From assembly GCF_001761485.1 (NCBI RefSeq), contig NC_090772.1, positions 2,788,501-2,852,500 on the forward strand: a DNA stretch of 64,000 bases, read 5' to 3'. The notes beneath the pieces are model-generated. The model saw only the letters and a program-made list of their open reading frames with translations. It ran no database searches and was not told the DNA's origin. The stretch comes from Yarrowia lipolytica. Taxonomy: Eukaryota > Ascomycota > Dipodascomycetes > Dipodascales. Positions 53,962 through 62,870 of the stretch are shown here, piece by piece. Numbering within the stretch: the stretch's first letter is position 1; each line of letters begins with the position of its first letter. Made by a program: the position numbers and the translations under genes.

Positions 53962-54900
53962 TTACTCGCCGGCAGCCTCTCGGCACCAGACCAGGTTCTT
54001 TCCGACACCGCCTGCAACAAAACCCTGATTCTTTCCTCCAATGACACCGAGACCCCATCCCTTCTTGAGCCAGGCAACGGTGAAGACGGGAGTGGTGAGC
54101 GCAGTTTGGGTGCAAACGCACGTCTTGTTTTCGGTCGACCACACCTTCATCTTTCCGTCGTAGCTTCCACTCAGCACGTACTCGCCAGACTCGTTCCACG
54201 CCACTGCCATTACCCACGTATCGTGTCCCGTCAGGTTGGTGTAGTACTCGCCGGACGAAATGTGGTAGAGGTAGACGATGCCTGAATCATCTCCAACGGC
54301 CAGCAGGGACGAATTGGGTGAGATTTTGACAGATCGAATGGGAGTGGAGTGGCCCAGAAGCGAGTACATGAGTCTGCCGGTCTGGGTGGAGAACAGATAC
54401 AGTCCACCATTCTCGTGACCACTGGAAATGTATTCGCCACACTGGGAGAAGTCAACACAGATACCGTGGGAGGGTCGGGTGACGGGGAATTTGTGCACCA
54501 GCTCGTCGGTCTCGAGGTTCCATTGGAACACGTGTCCCGATGTGTTTGTGACCGCCATCATGTGACCGTTTCCAGAGATGGCCACGGCCCAGATACCAGA
54601 GACCTCGTTGTTGATCTTGGTTGCAATGGGCTCCAGAGACCGCAGATCGAAGAGGCTGAGCGCTCCATCGAACGCCACAGCCGCCAGAATGTCGCCGTTG
54701 GTGTCAGTGGCCACGTGGTGGAAGCCTACGGCGTTTGTAGCCAGCACCGAGCCGGCAGGGTTGCTATCGTTGTTCTCCCACAGCTTGACGGTGCCGTCAG
54801 CCGAGGCGGAGATGGTGTATTTGTCGGTCGTGGCGACGCTGAAAATGTCCGCCTTATGCGCATCGGCAAGTGACAGCGATTGGATGTATGGCTTTGACAT
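53962..54900 (-). CDS. SKI8: WD40 protein Ski8 (WDR61 type)
   Basis: 312 residues, nearer human WDR61 (305) than S. cerevisiae Ski8 (397). Seven or so WD repeats are visible, with unit ends such as GTVKLW, GALSLFDL, GHVFQWNL, GGLYLFST, GIVYLYHI and GKMKVWS. The C-terminal segment WLKKGWGLGVIGG is followed by KNLVWCREAAG, which is typical of Ski8. Ski8 is part of the cytosolic Ski complex that feeds mRNA to the exosome; it also acts in meiotic recombination in some fungi. ATG at 54900; no intron. Confidence 0.88.
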   Translation of the reverse strand: MSKPYIQSLSLADAHKADIFSVATTDKYTISASADGTVKLWENNDSNPAGSVLATNAVGFHHVATDTNGDILAAVAFDGALSLFDLRSLEPIATKINNEVSGIWAVAISGNGHMMAVTNTSGHVFQWNLETDELVHKFPVTRPSHGICVDFSQCGEYISSGHENGGLYLFSTQTGRLMYSLLGHSTPIRSVKISPNSSLLAVGDDSGIVYLYHISSGEYYTNLTGHDTWVMAVAWNESGEYVLSGSYDGKMKVWSTENKTCVCTQTALTTPVFTVAWLKKGWGLGVIGGKNQGFVAGGVGKNLVWCREAAGE

Positions 54901-55369
54901 GGTGGTGTAGATGTAGCGGAGTGATGACTTATCCAGTATCGTAGTGGTCCTGATGCCAGATCAAATATGCGAGGTGGAACTTTGTCTACCAGGCGGGAAG
55001 GTAGGGTGTGAAGTTGGAGACATTATGAGAAAGGAAACAGGTGTAATAAAAGCGCCGATATATTTAATTGGTGTTTAGGAGCACAGTTGACTTTTCTGAT
55101 TTCCAATTGACCAATAAACAGTGATTCTGGGAGGTACGTTGGTTCTTGGGTTCTCTTAACTAAGGGTGGAAAAAACTTTTCTAAATTGTGGAGATTTAGT
55201 TGGGTATTAGTTGGGTTTCAAAGCTAAAGAAGATATCGTGAGCTCTAGGTATTGTAATTACAGGATCTTCATCGCAGATTGTCTCTATTAGCACCCGCTT
55301 CAAAACTACCACCCATTAAATTTCATTACTCCATTATGTTATGTCCACGTGACATCTATCCATTGCCGT
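54901..55369. other. Promoter of SKI8 and 3' flank of the MFS gene
   Basis: 469 bp with no gene; one TATATTTAAT word near 55058. Confidence 0.45.
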
Positions 55370-56803
55370 TTACTGTCCGTGGGTACCTCTCTGGTAGGTT
55401 CTGGGAAGAGGCAACCAGGTGGCCATCATGAGACCACAAAGAGCGAGGCAGAAGGGATAGACGACGAAAGAACCTCGAGACTGAGCTGTGATACCGACAA
55501 AGAAGGGGAATAGGGCACCTCCAGTCGATCCAAACGCTGTCATGACGGTGATACTGATGACCTGAATCTTTCGCGGAACCAGAACTGTAGCTACAGTGAT
55601 TAGCAGCGGGTAAGAAGGTCCCATGACAAAACCTGCAAAGGAGACACAAACTGCAGCTCCGATAATGGATGGAATCAGCCAGGTGAGAATGATGAGTACA
55701 ATCAGGAAGATTGTGAGAATGACTACAGACCGTTTAGGACCCCATCTCTGGCAAGGAGCCACGAGAACAAAACGACCTAGTGTTAGACCAGCCCAAAATC
55801 CGGCTGCAACGTATCCAACTTGGTCGGGGTTTCCACCTCGGTAATCAATCAGATAGGTGACGACCCATCCACCAATCGCCACCTCGGTTCCTTGGTACGC
55901 CATTGTGAACAGAGCCAAGAGCCATGTGACTTTGTTTCGGAGTGACAGTCGCACCAGACTCTCTTCTCCTTCGACAGGAGCCGCAACTGCGGCGTCGCCT
56001 TCTTCACCTTCAAAACCCGCCATGTCTTGCTTGTATCCGATCCAGCTCCATCCAATACACATTGTAGAGCAACACGACAGGCCAACGAGAATCAGAAAGA
56101 AGAAGCTCCACTGAACATTAGCGGAGATCATGGCCGTGGCAATCAGAGGAGCAACTGTAGCCCCTGCTCCGTATGCTCCATGTAGGAAACCAAGATAAGT
56201 ATGGCCCTTATCCATCGAAGAAACAAAGATGTTTTGTTGAGCAAGACCCGCAGCCACTCCCAGTCCACCAATGTAGTAGGCGATCACAACTAGCGGGTAA
56301 GGGGGAGCTGGAGAGATGATTGTGGTCATGGCCAGAATGAAAACAGGGCTCAAAGTCAGCATCAAGTACCTGCCCACCTTTTCATTGATCCAGTACGAGC
56401 CCAGAGCCACTGTGATGAAGCCCAGTGAGTTTCCCAACCAGATGATAGACACAACAGCGTATCCGATATTGTACCAGCTTTCAATATGGGGAAGCAGAGC
56501 ACCAGGTGCACCATCTGAGAACCCTAGCTGGAAACCAAAAAGACACGCCGCCAACAGCCGGTATATGTTTTTTGAGGGGTTTCTGATGCTCATGAGTTTC
56601 TGTGTAGTCGACTCCGGCTCGGTTTCTGTCTCTCGGTTCGTTTCCCTCTCGGAGGTGATTTCAAACGAGTCTGGACGATCCGAGTCGTCTGTGAAAACTA
56701 CCTCTACCTGGGTCTTCTTCGCAAATTGCTCCTTAGAGTCGATTCTCACGGCCGGAGATTGTGATTCTCGACGCTCAATGCGCTCCAATTCAATGGGATT
56801 CAT
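55370..56803 (-). CDS. MFS transporter, 477 residues (BSC6-like subfamily)
   Basis: Start chosen at the ATG at 56803 (MNPIELERIERRES). An ATG at 57106 opens the same frame but its first 101 residues look like leader. Residues 1-80 form an acidic cytosolic N-tail (EITSERETNRETETEPES). About twelve membrane segments follow, split by a central cytosolic loop with an acidic patch (FEGEEGDAAVAAPVEGEE). Motifs: GFQLGFSDGAPGALLPHIE in TM1, GSYWINEKVGR between TM2 and TM3, FLHGAYGAGATVAP in TM5, and TAFGSTGGALFPF late. This resembles the fucose-permease/BSC6-like group of fungal MFS proteins. Substrate unknown. Confidence 0.85.
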   Translation of the reverse strand: MNPIELERIERRESQSPAVRIDSKEQFAKKTQVEVVFTDDSDRPDSFEITSERETNRETETEPESTTQKLMSIRNPSKNIYRLLAACLFGFQLGFSDGAPGALLPHIESWYNIGYAVVSIIWLGNSLGFITVALGSYWINEKVGRYLMLTLSPVFILAMTTIISPAPPYPLVVIAYYIGGLGVAAGLAQQNIFVSSMDKGHTYLGFLHGAYGAGATVAPLIATAMISANVQWSFFFLILVGLSCCSTMCIGWSWIGYKQDMAGFEGEEGDAAVAAPVEGEESLVRLSLRNKVTWLLALFTMAYQGTEVAIGGWVVTYLIDYRGGNPDQVGYVAAGFWAGLTLGRFVLVAPCQRWGPKRSVVILTIFLIVLIILTWLIPSIIGAAVCVSFAGFVMGPSYPLLITVATVLVPRKIQVISITVMTAFGSTGGALFPFFVGITAQSRGSFVVYPFCLALCGLMMATWLPLPRTYQRGTHGQ

Positions 56804-58054
56804 GATTGCTGAGAAATTCAAGAGGTGAAGAAAGTCGAGTGCATCGTGCATACTATACATGTTCTTTATCCCCACTTCCAACTCTAACCAAGAGCTTAGG
56901 CACGCGGAAAGGATGCTAAAAAGAGCAAAAAAAGGCTTATTGTCGTATATCAGGATCTTATGCCGCTTTTGGAAACGTTGGGAGAAAAAGTAACATGTCG
57001 ATGGTTGCTCTCTGTGAATTATTTCCGATTTAGAACGGTTTGTAAGCGAACTTACCCACATCTGCAGCTGCAGATATGACGCACAATTATGCAGCCGGAC
57101 AGCCATTTCCGCCTTTTTTAGGGTTCAACGGAATCGGTCTTCCGTGAGACTATGGAGGGCAGTGGGTTAGTCAGCAGAAATAGAGGAGGTAGGCACATGA
57201 CATTGTTGGCGATGGTGGATACGGAAGTGGTTCAGCAAAGTGGGTTGTTTAAATGGCTTAATAATAAATTACTGTACTCGAATTGACTAATTTGCAACGT
57301 CTTGATGAAGGCCGTTTCTTGTGATTGTGTATGGTGTCATCGAGAGAGCGTTGATTCGGGAGACGAGGTGGACAAGAAGCGCAGACCAAATGTTGAGAGA
57401 GTAGACGGATGGCATCGGAAACATCCCGTTATACACTTGAAGTAATATGGAAAACGCCCGTATCTGCTGGAGTTTACACCAATGGCCGTTTGTGACTCTT
57501 CAAGCTGCTAACAGTTGTATGGTGAGCAATCTACTGACTGCAGCAGTGTATGTACTGCTGCAGAAGAGCCGGGCTCTCTATCCAATTGTCCATGGTCTAC
57601 ACAACAGAGATCTGACGGGCTTTTTTTTTTTTTTCCTTTTTTTGTATTTATATATATAGCTTGGATGGTGATTACGAACTGAGAGAGAAAGTGGAGATGA
57701 CAGCCGTGACAGATGAACCTGTAAAGAGGCAGGATAATGCGCCCGACTTTGACGACAACTTCAGAGACGACGCGGTTGAAGTTTTTGCGAGTGAAGCATC
57801 TGCAGATGGGTTGCTCTACACTGTGTACGATAGTACGTACACCATTTACAAACATTGGCTAACATTGGCGTTGAGTAATGCGACACTGTCCTGGATGTAG
57901 TAGACGAGAACATCTTAGTGAATGACATACTTAGCCAGTACAGCACAGTGGCTATATTTGCAGTATATTACAGTATATAGTCGCCGCGGTGCTTGTACGT
58001 ACTGAACCTCTATATAAGATACAATACGATCTCAGTTTGTTTTGGCTCGCACAA
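56804..58054. other. Divergent intergenic region between the MFS and small membrane protein genes
   Basis: 1.25 kb. An ATG frame at 57697-57900 gives 67 residues (MTAVTDEPVKRQDNAPDFDD...) that may be a real small gene but matches nothing I know. A T14-CC-T7 tract is at 57620-57642. A TATATAAG box at 58011-58018 serves the gene at 58055. Confidence 0.45.
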
Positions 58055-58375
58055 ATGGCATACAAACACGAAGAAAAAGATCCCATTCTGGTTCCAGAGC
58101 TGGACACGACTAACCAAAAGCCCGCGTTGGGGTTCGCCATCTTGCTGTCCGACTACCTGGACTCCTGCGACCAGCCTGAGAACAAAGTCAGCATCGTCCA
58201 TAGCAACAGCCCGTTTGGGTCGTACTTGGAGGACACCAACGGCATCACTGTTCGAACGGACATTGCTCGCAGCTGGGCCAAGATGGAAATGACCGCCATC
58301 AAGAACCGGATCGTTTTGAGCGGTCTCACGCTGACCATTCCGCTCTTCATGTATCTCAAGCTGATTTTCTGGTGA
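58055..58375 (+). CDS. Small hypothetical tail-anchored protein
   Basis: 106 residues from the ATG at 58055, with TATATAAG about 40 bp upstream and an A-rich context (ACAAATGG). Residues 1-85 are soluble and contain PALGFAILLSDYLDSCD and the amphipathic segment RTDIARSWAKMEMTAIKNR. The last ~17 residues (LSGLTLTIPLFMYLKLIFW) form a single hydrophobic anchor ending almost at the C-terminus, a tail-anchor layout. I recognise no family. An earlier in-frame ATG at 57989 would add 22 residues. Confidence 0.65.
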   Translation: MAYKHEEKDPILVPELDTTNQKPALGFAILLSDYLDSCDQPENKVSIVHSNSPFGSYLEDTNGITVRTDIARSWAKMEMTAIKNRIVLSGLTLTIPLFMYLKLIFW

Positions 58376-58563
58376 CATTGAGGTGCCACAGGCTGCTGCT
58401 TACTACATTTTCTACTGTTCAGTACTGTAAAATGCATGTATTATAATAAAAATCCAAGTGGATATGTGCGTGTAGACACGGGCGAGTATCGTATTGTACG
58501 TCTACCCCTTTATGTGCCGTTTTGTGTCGTTTGCGCCTCTGTGGTGCTGTCATGTTTTGTTCC

Positions 58564-58839
58564 CTACTCATCCTCCTCGATCTCATCGTCACCATCGAGC
58601 AGCCGCGACTCGAACTTCTCGTCCTGGACGTCGTTCTGCATTCGGGCAGTCAGAAACTTGTTGATCACCGACTGAACACGGATCACATCGGCTCGAATCT
58701 GGCCCAGAGCAGAGTCGCTGGGGGCTGTGGGGGCATCTCGGTCGGTGGCAACCTCCTGGTCGGTGGCTTGCGACGGCTCCAGGACCGTGGGCTCGTGTTC
58801 CGGTGCATTGTATGTGGCCTTTACTCCCGTCCTCGTCAT
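58564..58839 (-). CDS. GON7: EKC/KEOPS complex subunit Gon7
   Basis: 91 residues (S. cerevisiae Gon7 123). The core LGQIRADVIRVQSVINKFLT followed by ARM parallels yeast LGQLRTQLTGLQDDINEFLTGRM, and LLDGDDEIEEDE parallels the LLDGGDGDEDA end. The N-terminal half is disordered, with a YNAPEHE start like yeast YSAPDG. Gon7 binds Kae1/Pcc1 in the complex that makes t6A37 on tRNAs. The identification rests on this short motif and the acidic tail, so it is fairly but not fully certain. It is divergent from the FGH gene and convergent on the tail-anchored protein. Confidence 0.8.
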   Translation of the reverse strand: MTRTGVKATYNAPEHEPTVLEPSQATDQEVATDRDAPTAPSDSALGQIRADVIRVQSVINKFLTARMQNDVQDEKFESRLLDGDDEIEEDE

Positions 58840-59603
58840 TATATTGTTGTGCTGTGGGAGAATCGAACCTGATTTTTCAAAACGATGATGATGATGATGG
58901 ATGGGAGAAGTTGGTGCAGTTCATGCATGAACTCTATGTGGGGCGGCAGTAGAGGACGAGAGGAGAGATGGCAACGTTTGCTGTCATACAAGTACTCGTA
59001 CCAAGAGGGCAGTTTATGAGTGTCGCATTTCAATTTCATACCTGAATCATTAACGACATACCATTACTAAGCAGATATGAGCAGGTCAAAAGTACACTTG
59101 CACTCGTACCGCCATGTACCCCCACTCTGACACTCTGACAAAGAGGTGCGTAGAAAATAGAATTGGCCACAAATGCTAATGAAACGAGTGTGAAAAGTGA
59201 TAAGACATTTGTGGGGCATCAGCTTGAGCCATATCCGTGTAATATGGCACAATTGCCGCTTCTGGGGCACTATAAATTCAACCCCATCTCCAGTATAGCT
59301 TGCTGATGTACATCTTGTACTATACTCAACATGCTTATCTTATGGTAGACACTCGCCAAACACCCATAACACACTCAATTGAGATGGCCTCAACGAAGAA
59401 ACCGGACACTAGTCTCATATACGCGACCCTGCGTATCTTTTAACCCCCCTGGGCTCTTTTCTTCCCTCTTACAACAGATATCCAGGGCAATGTGGGGAAG
59501 GTTCCGGAGCAAGTTGGGACAACGCAGACTACAAATACTAATTGCTTATCCTTATCAATACCGATATTGCCTTCATCCACACATCTTCACCACACACTCC
59601 ACA
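58840..59603. promoter_or_regulatory. Divergent promoter region GON7/FGH
   Basis: 764 bp. It contains a (GATGAT) run near 58885-58900 in the GON7 leader and ACTATAAATTC near 59270. No gene. Confidence 0.5.
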
Positions 59604-60458
59604 ATGAACACCACAGCCACTATCAAAACGTTTGGCGGCGAGCTGCTCAAGCTCAGCCACGACTCCAAGGTCAATGGGTGCAAGATGGACCTCAATGTCT
59701 TCGTGCCCCCCAATGCCCCCGCCAAGGTCCCAGTGCTCTTCTTCCTCTCTGGCCTCACCTGCACCGGCAACAACTGTGCTGAGAAGGGCTTTTTACATCC
59801 CTTTGCCGCCAAGCATGGAATCGCCATTGTCTACCCCGACACCTCGCCACGAGGCCACAACATCCCCGGAGAGGACGACTCGTGGGACTTTGGATCGGGA
59901 GCAGGCTTCTACCTCAACGCCACCAAGGAGCCCTACAAGGGCAAGTACAACATGTACCAGTACATCTCCGAGGAGTTGCCCGCTCTGCTGTGGCAGCAGT
60001 TTCCTCAGTTTGACAAGGACAATGTCGGTATCACCGGCCACTCAATGGGCGGCCATGGTGCTCTGACCCTGTTCCTGAAGAACCCCGGCATGTACAAGTC
60101 CGTCAGTGCATTCTCGCCCATCTCCAACCCCAAGAACTGCCCCTGGGGAGACAAAGCCTTCTCAGGCTACCTCAACGACAAATCTGAATGGGACGACTAT
60201 GACGCTTCTGAGCTCATCAAGAAGTACAAGGGCCCCACTCCCGGCATTCTCATCGACTGTGGAACCGCAGATAACTTTTACACCCAGGGCCAGCTGCTTC
60301 CTGAGAACCTCGTTGCTGCTAGCAAGGGCACCGAGTTTGATGGCAAGGTTGATCTGCGACTCCAGGACGGTTACGACCACTCCTATTACTTCATTTCCAC
60401 CTTTGCCGAGGATCACGTTAACCATGCCGCCAAGTACCTGACTGCATCCAAGTTGTAG
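59604..60458 (+). CDS. S-formylglutathione hydrolase with C-terminal -SKL
   Basis: 284 residues (S. cerevisiae Yjl068c 299). It hydrolyses S-formylglutathione to formate and glutathione, the last step of glutathione-dependent formaldehyde removal. Start MNTTATIKTFGGELLKLSHD is the family N-terminus. FLSGLTCTGNNCAEK at 47-61 includes the oxyanion region and the regulatory Cys. The nucleophile is S147 in GHSMGGHGA. An Asp lies in LIDCGTADNF and the His in GYDHSYYF near 262. The protein ends ASKL, a PTS1 peroxisome signal, as in methylotrophic yeasts. It is 71 bp tail to tail with MDE1. Confidence 0.95.
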   Translation: MNTTATIKTFGGELLKLSHDSKVNGCKMDLNVFVPPNAPAKVPVLFFLSGLTCTGNNCAEKGFLHPFAAKHGIAIVYPDTSPRGHNIPGEDDSWDFGSGAGFYLNATKEPYKGKYNMYQYISEELPALLWQQFPQFDKDNVGITGHSMGGHGALTLFLKNPGMYKSVSAFSPISNPKNCPWGDKAFSGYLNDKSEWDDYDASELIKKYKGPTPGILIDCGTADNFYTQGQLLPENLVAASKGTEFDGKVDLRLQDGYDHSYYFISTFAEDHVNHAAKYLTASKL

Positions 60459-60529
60459 GCTGGTGGACACAACACATAAGTAAATACTATCTACCATTGA
60501 TTACCTAACTACAGTGGCAGCGACTGCAT

Positions 60530-61246
60530 CTAACCCTGCAACCCTCTAAAGAATTTTCCCTGCTTCTCGCTACCGATTCCTCCCTCAGGATCGATTCCCA
60601 TCTGGATCATCTTGACGGCCAGCTCCAGAAGGTAGTCAATTGCCTCGTTGTACACCTTGGCCTTCCATACGGTCTCTCCCCATACGTAGATACCATGTCG
60701 TCGAACAAGAACGGCAGTGCAAGTAGGATATTCCTTGATGGCAGCTTGAAGGGTGTCTGTCAGGTCCTCCTCATGGGCCGTGTTTTCGATAATGGGGATC
60801 TCCAGAGTGTCGAAGAAGGAGAGATAGCCGGATTCGACAACCTGGGGAATAGCCTTGATCTGCTCAATGTTGCTGATCTTGAACACCTTGTCGTACAACA
60901 GAGTGCACATTACAGCCGCCTGCGAATGGGTGTGGATGCACGCTCCAGCGTCTCTAAGAGTGTATGCAGAGAGGAACAGCGGCGTGCAGGCCGAGGGCTT
61001 GAAGGTGGGTGATCGTCGCAGATAATCCCGGCTCTTGAGATCCATGACAAACATGTCGGTGGGCTGCATTCGCTCCTTTTGCACGCCCGAAGGCGCCAAC
61101 CACACGGTATCGCCCTCTCGAATGGAAATGCCACCTCCGGTACCAGTCACCCAGTTGTTGTCGTAGAAGAGCTTGCACAGCTCGACAATGAGGTTGGCGG
61201 GGTGTTTAGGGTCGCTGGACACCACCAGGCTTTCTGTGTCGGTCAT
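60530..61246 (-). CDS. MDE1: Methylthioribulose-1-phosphate dehydratase
   Basis: 238 residues (S. cerevisiae Mde1 244). A class II aldolase-fold zinc enzyme of the methionine salvage pathway in the cytosol. It opens [19 protein letters not shown], then TGTGGGIS at 35-42 and [11 protein letters not shown]. Zinc ligands H105 and H107 lie in IHTHSQA, and the third His in RRHGIYVWG near 180. The FFRGLQG end is close to the yeast protein. The fragment is complete, intronless, and convergent with the FGH gene. Confidence 0.95.
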
Positions 61247-62099
61247 GTCGGGGGTGTTGTGGGAGAGAGATTGGAGGACGCCATGTTGGAGATGATAAAT
61301 CTGGGGTATTGTAGGGCTAGGGTTAGCACGTGGGTGGGTGCTGATAGAGTATGTGGCAGGAAACCCGTATGTTGTGGAGAGGTCGGTAGTGATATGTAGG
61401 TGACCTTGTCAATGGGGTTCATTGGAAGATCTATCTTCTTGCTCTCACATCTTCCATGTCGTTGAATGTCCAGATTTCGAGAGGTCAGGAACTTAATGTG
61501 GCTTGGTCAAGTAATTTTGTTAAGAAATTTTGTTAAGAAATTTTAAGTAAGTGGACTGTGAGAACAGGTTCCAAAACAGCTCATTTTGGTATTATATTCG
61601 GCTGAAAATTTTACAGATATCTTTTTTTCGTTTCTTAGTAATCCACCACATAATCCACAAAAAATTCCCATTCCTATAGAGTCAATTACAGATAGATTCT
61701 TGTGGCTGCCTTCAAACCTGGCCCAAGAGTCGTGATCTCCCTCTTTAACGACGAAGAGCTAATATAAAAAACGCAAAATATTTTACAAAGTGAAGGACCA
61801 TATAGATAACAGCGTCAATGAGACTTTTATGAAACGCTCAATTGGATAAGTGGTAACTAATGCGATTAATTATGGTGTTCGCATTTCATCTCCTTCTTCG
61901 CAGATCAACCCTTCGATTGCCGTCCTGTGACATGATCCCGAATGCTTTTTGCCGCAACTTTCAGTCACCAGCCTTGTTCAAGATGTCGAAGGAATAATAA
62001 TGTGTCACGTGATGGCGGGCCTGGTCCTCTTGTTTTCTTCTATCAAATCATCAATCATACATTCATTTACATACATTGGAAATCTCTGTGACCGCAGTC
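61247..62099. other. Intergenic between MDE1 and ETF-beta
   Basis: 853 bp with no gene. A GTCACGTGAT box lies at 62004-62013. AT-rich around 61500-61560 with the repeated word AAATTTTGTTAAG. Confidence 0.5.
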
Positions 62100-62870
62100 T
62101 TAAAGAGTACCAGTCTCCTTGAGCTTGCCGACCAGCTCATCAACGTTCTCGACCTTGACACCGGCCTGTCGCTTGGCAGGCTCGGCAACCTTGAGGGTCT
62201 CGAGTCGGTTGGCAACGCCGTCAAAGTCCTTGATCTTGACCACCTTGAGGGGCTTCTTCTTGGCCTTCATGATGTTGGGCAGAGTCACGTATCGAGGCTC
62301 GTTGAGTCGCAGATCGGTGGTAATGATCATGGGCAGTTTGGCAGCGACGGTCTCGACACCACCATCGACCTCTCGGGTGACCTCGACCTTGTCGCCGTTG
62401 ACAGACACCTTGGAGGCCTGGGTGGCCTGGGGCCACTTGAGCAGACCAGCGAGAATCTGACCGGTCTGGCCGTTGTCGCCGTCAATGGCCTGCTTTCCGA
62501 GAATGACCAGGTTGGACTTCTGTTCCTCAATCAGCTTCTTGAGCACCTTGGCCACACCCAGAGGCTCAAGCTCGGTGTCCTTGGGACCCATCTCCACCAG
62601 AGTGGAGTCGTCAGCACCCTTGGCCAGAGCCTGTCGCAGGATATCCTGGGCCTTGGAGGGACCGACGGAGGCCACGTGAATGTTCTCAACCAGATCCTTG
62701 TTTCCCTCCTTGAGCAGAAGAGCCTCCTCGACAGCAATATCACAGAAGGGGTTGATGGAGAACTTGACTCCAGTGGTCTCGACGCCGGTGCCGGCCTTGT
62801 TGACTCGGGGCTTGACAGCGAAATCAATTACTCGCTTGACGGGCACAAAGATACGCAGCTTGTTGGACAT
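62100..62870 (-). CDS. CIR1: Electron transfer flavoprotein subunit beta, mitochondrial
   Basis: 256 residues, the usual length for fungal ETF-beta (yeast Cir1 261). It pairs with ETF-alpha in the matrix and carries electrons from acyl-CoA and other dehydrogenases to ETF-QO. The N-terminus MSNKLRIFVPVKRVIDFAVK is typical and lacks a long presequence. INPFCDIAVEEALLLKE, AKGADDSTLVE, and ILGKQAIDGDNGQTGQ are family blocks. The recognition loop LRLNEPRYVTLPNIMKAKKK (about 196-215) is nearly invariant and is the dehydrogenase-docking site. CACGTG-type boxes crowd the promoter. Confidence 0.95.
   Translation of the reverse strand: MSNKLRIFVPVKRVIDFAVKPRVNKAGTGVETTGVKFSINPFCDIAVEEALLLKEGNKDLVENIHVASVGPSKAQDILRQALAKGADDSTLVEMGPKDTELEPLGVAKVLKKLIEEQKSNLVILGKQAIDGDNGQTGQILAGLLKWPQATQASKVSVNGDKVEVTREVDGGVETVAAKLPMIITTDLRLNEPRYVTLPNIMKAKKKPLKVVKIKDFDGVANRLETLKVAEPAKRQAGVKVENVDELVGKLKETGTL

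Noticed and set aside
57697-57900. 67-codon ATG frame upstream of the tail-anchored gene
   Set aside because: Possible small gene, but no family, no clear promoter beyond an AT-rich tract, and no splice signals linking it to 58055; kept only as a note in the gap entry.
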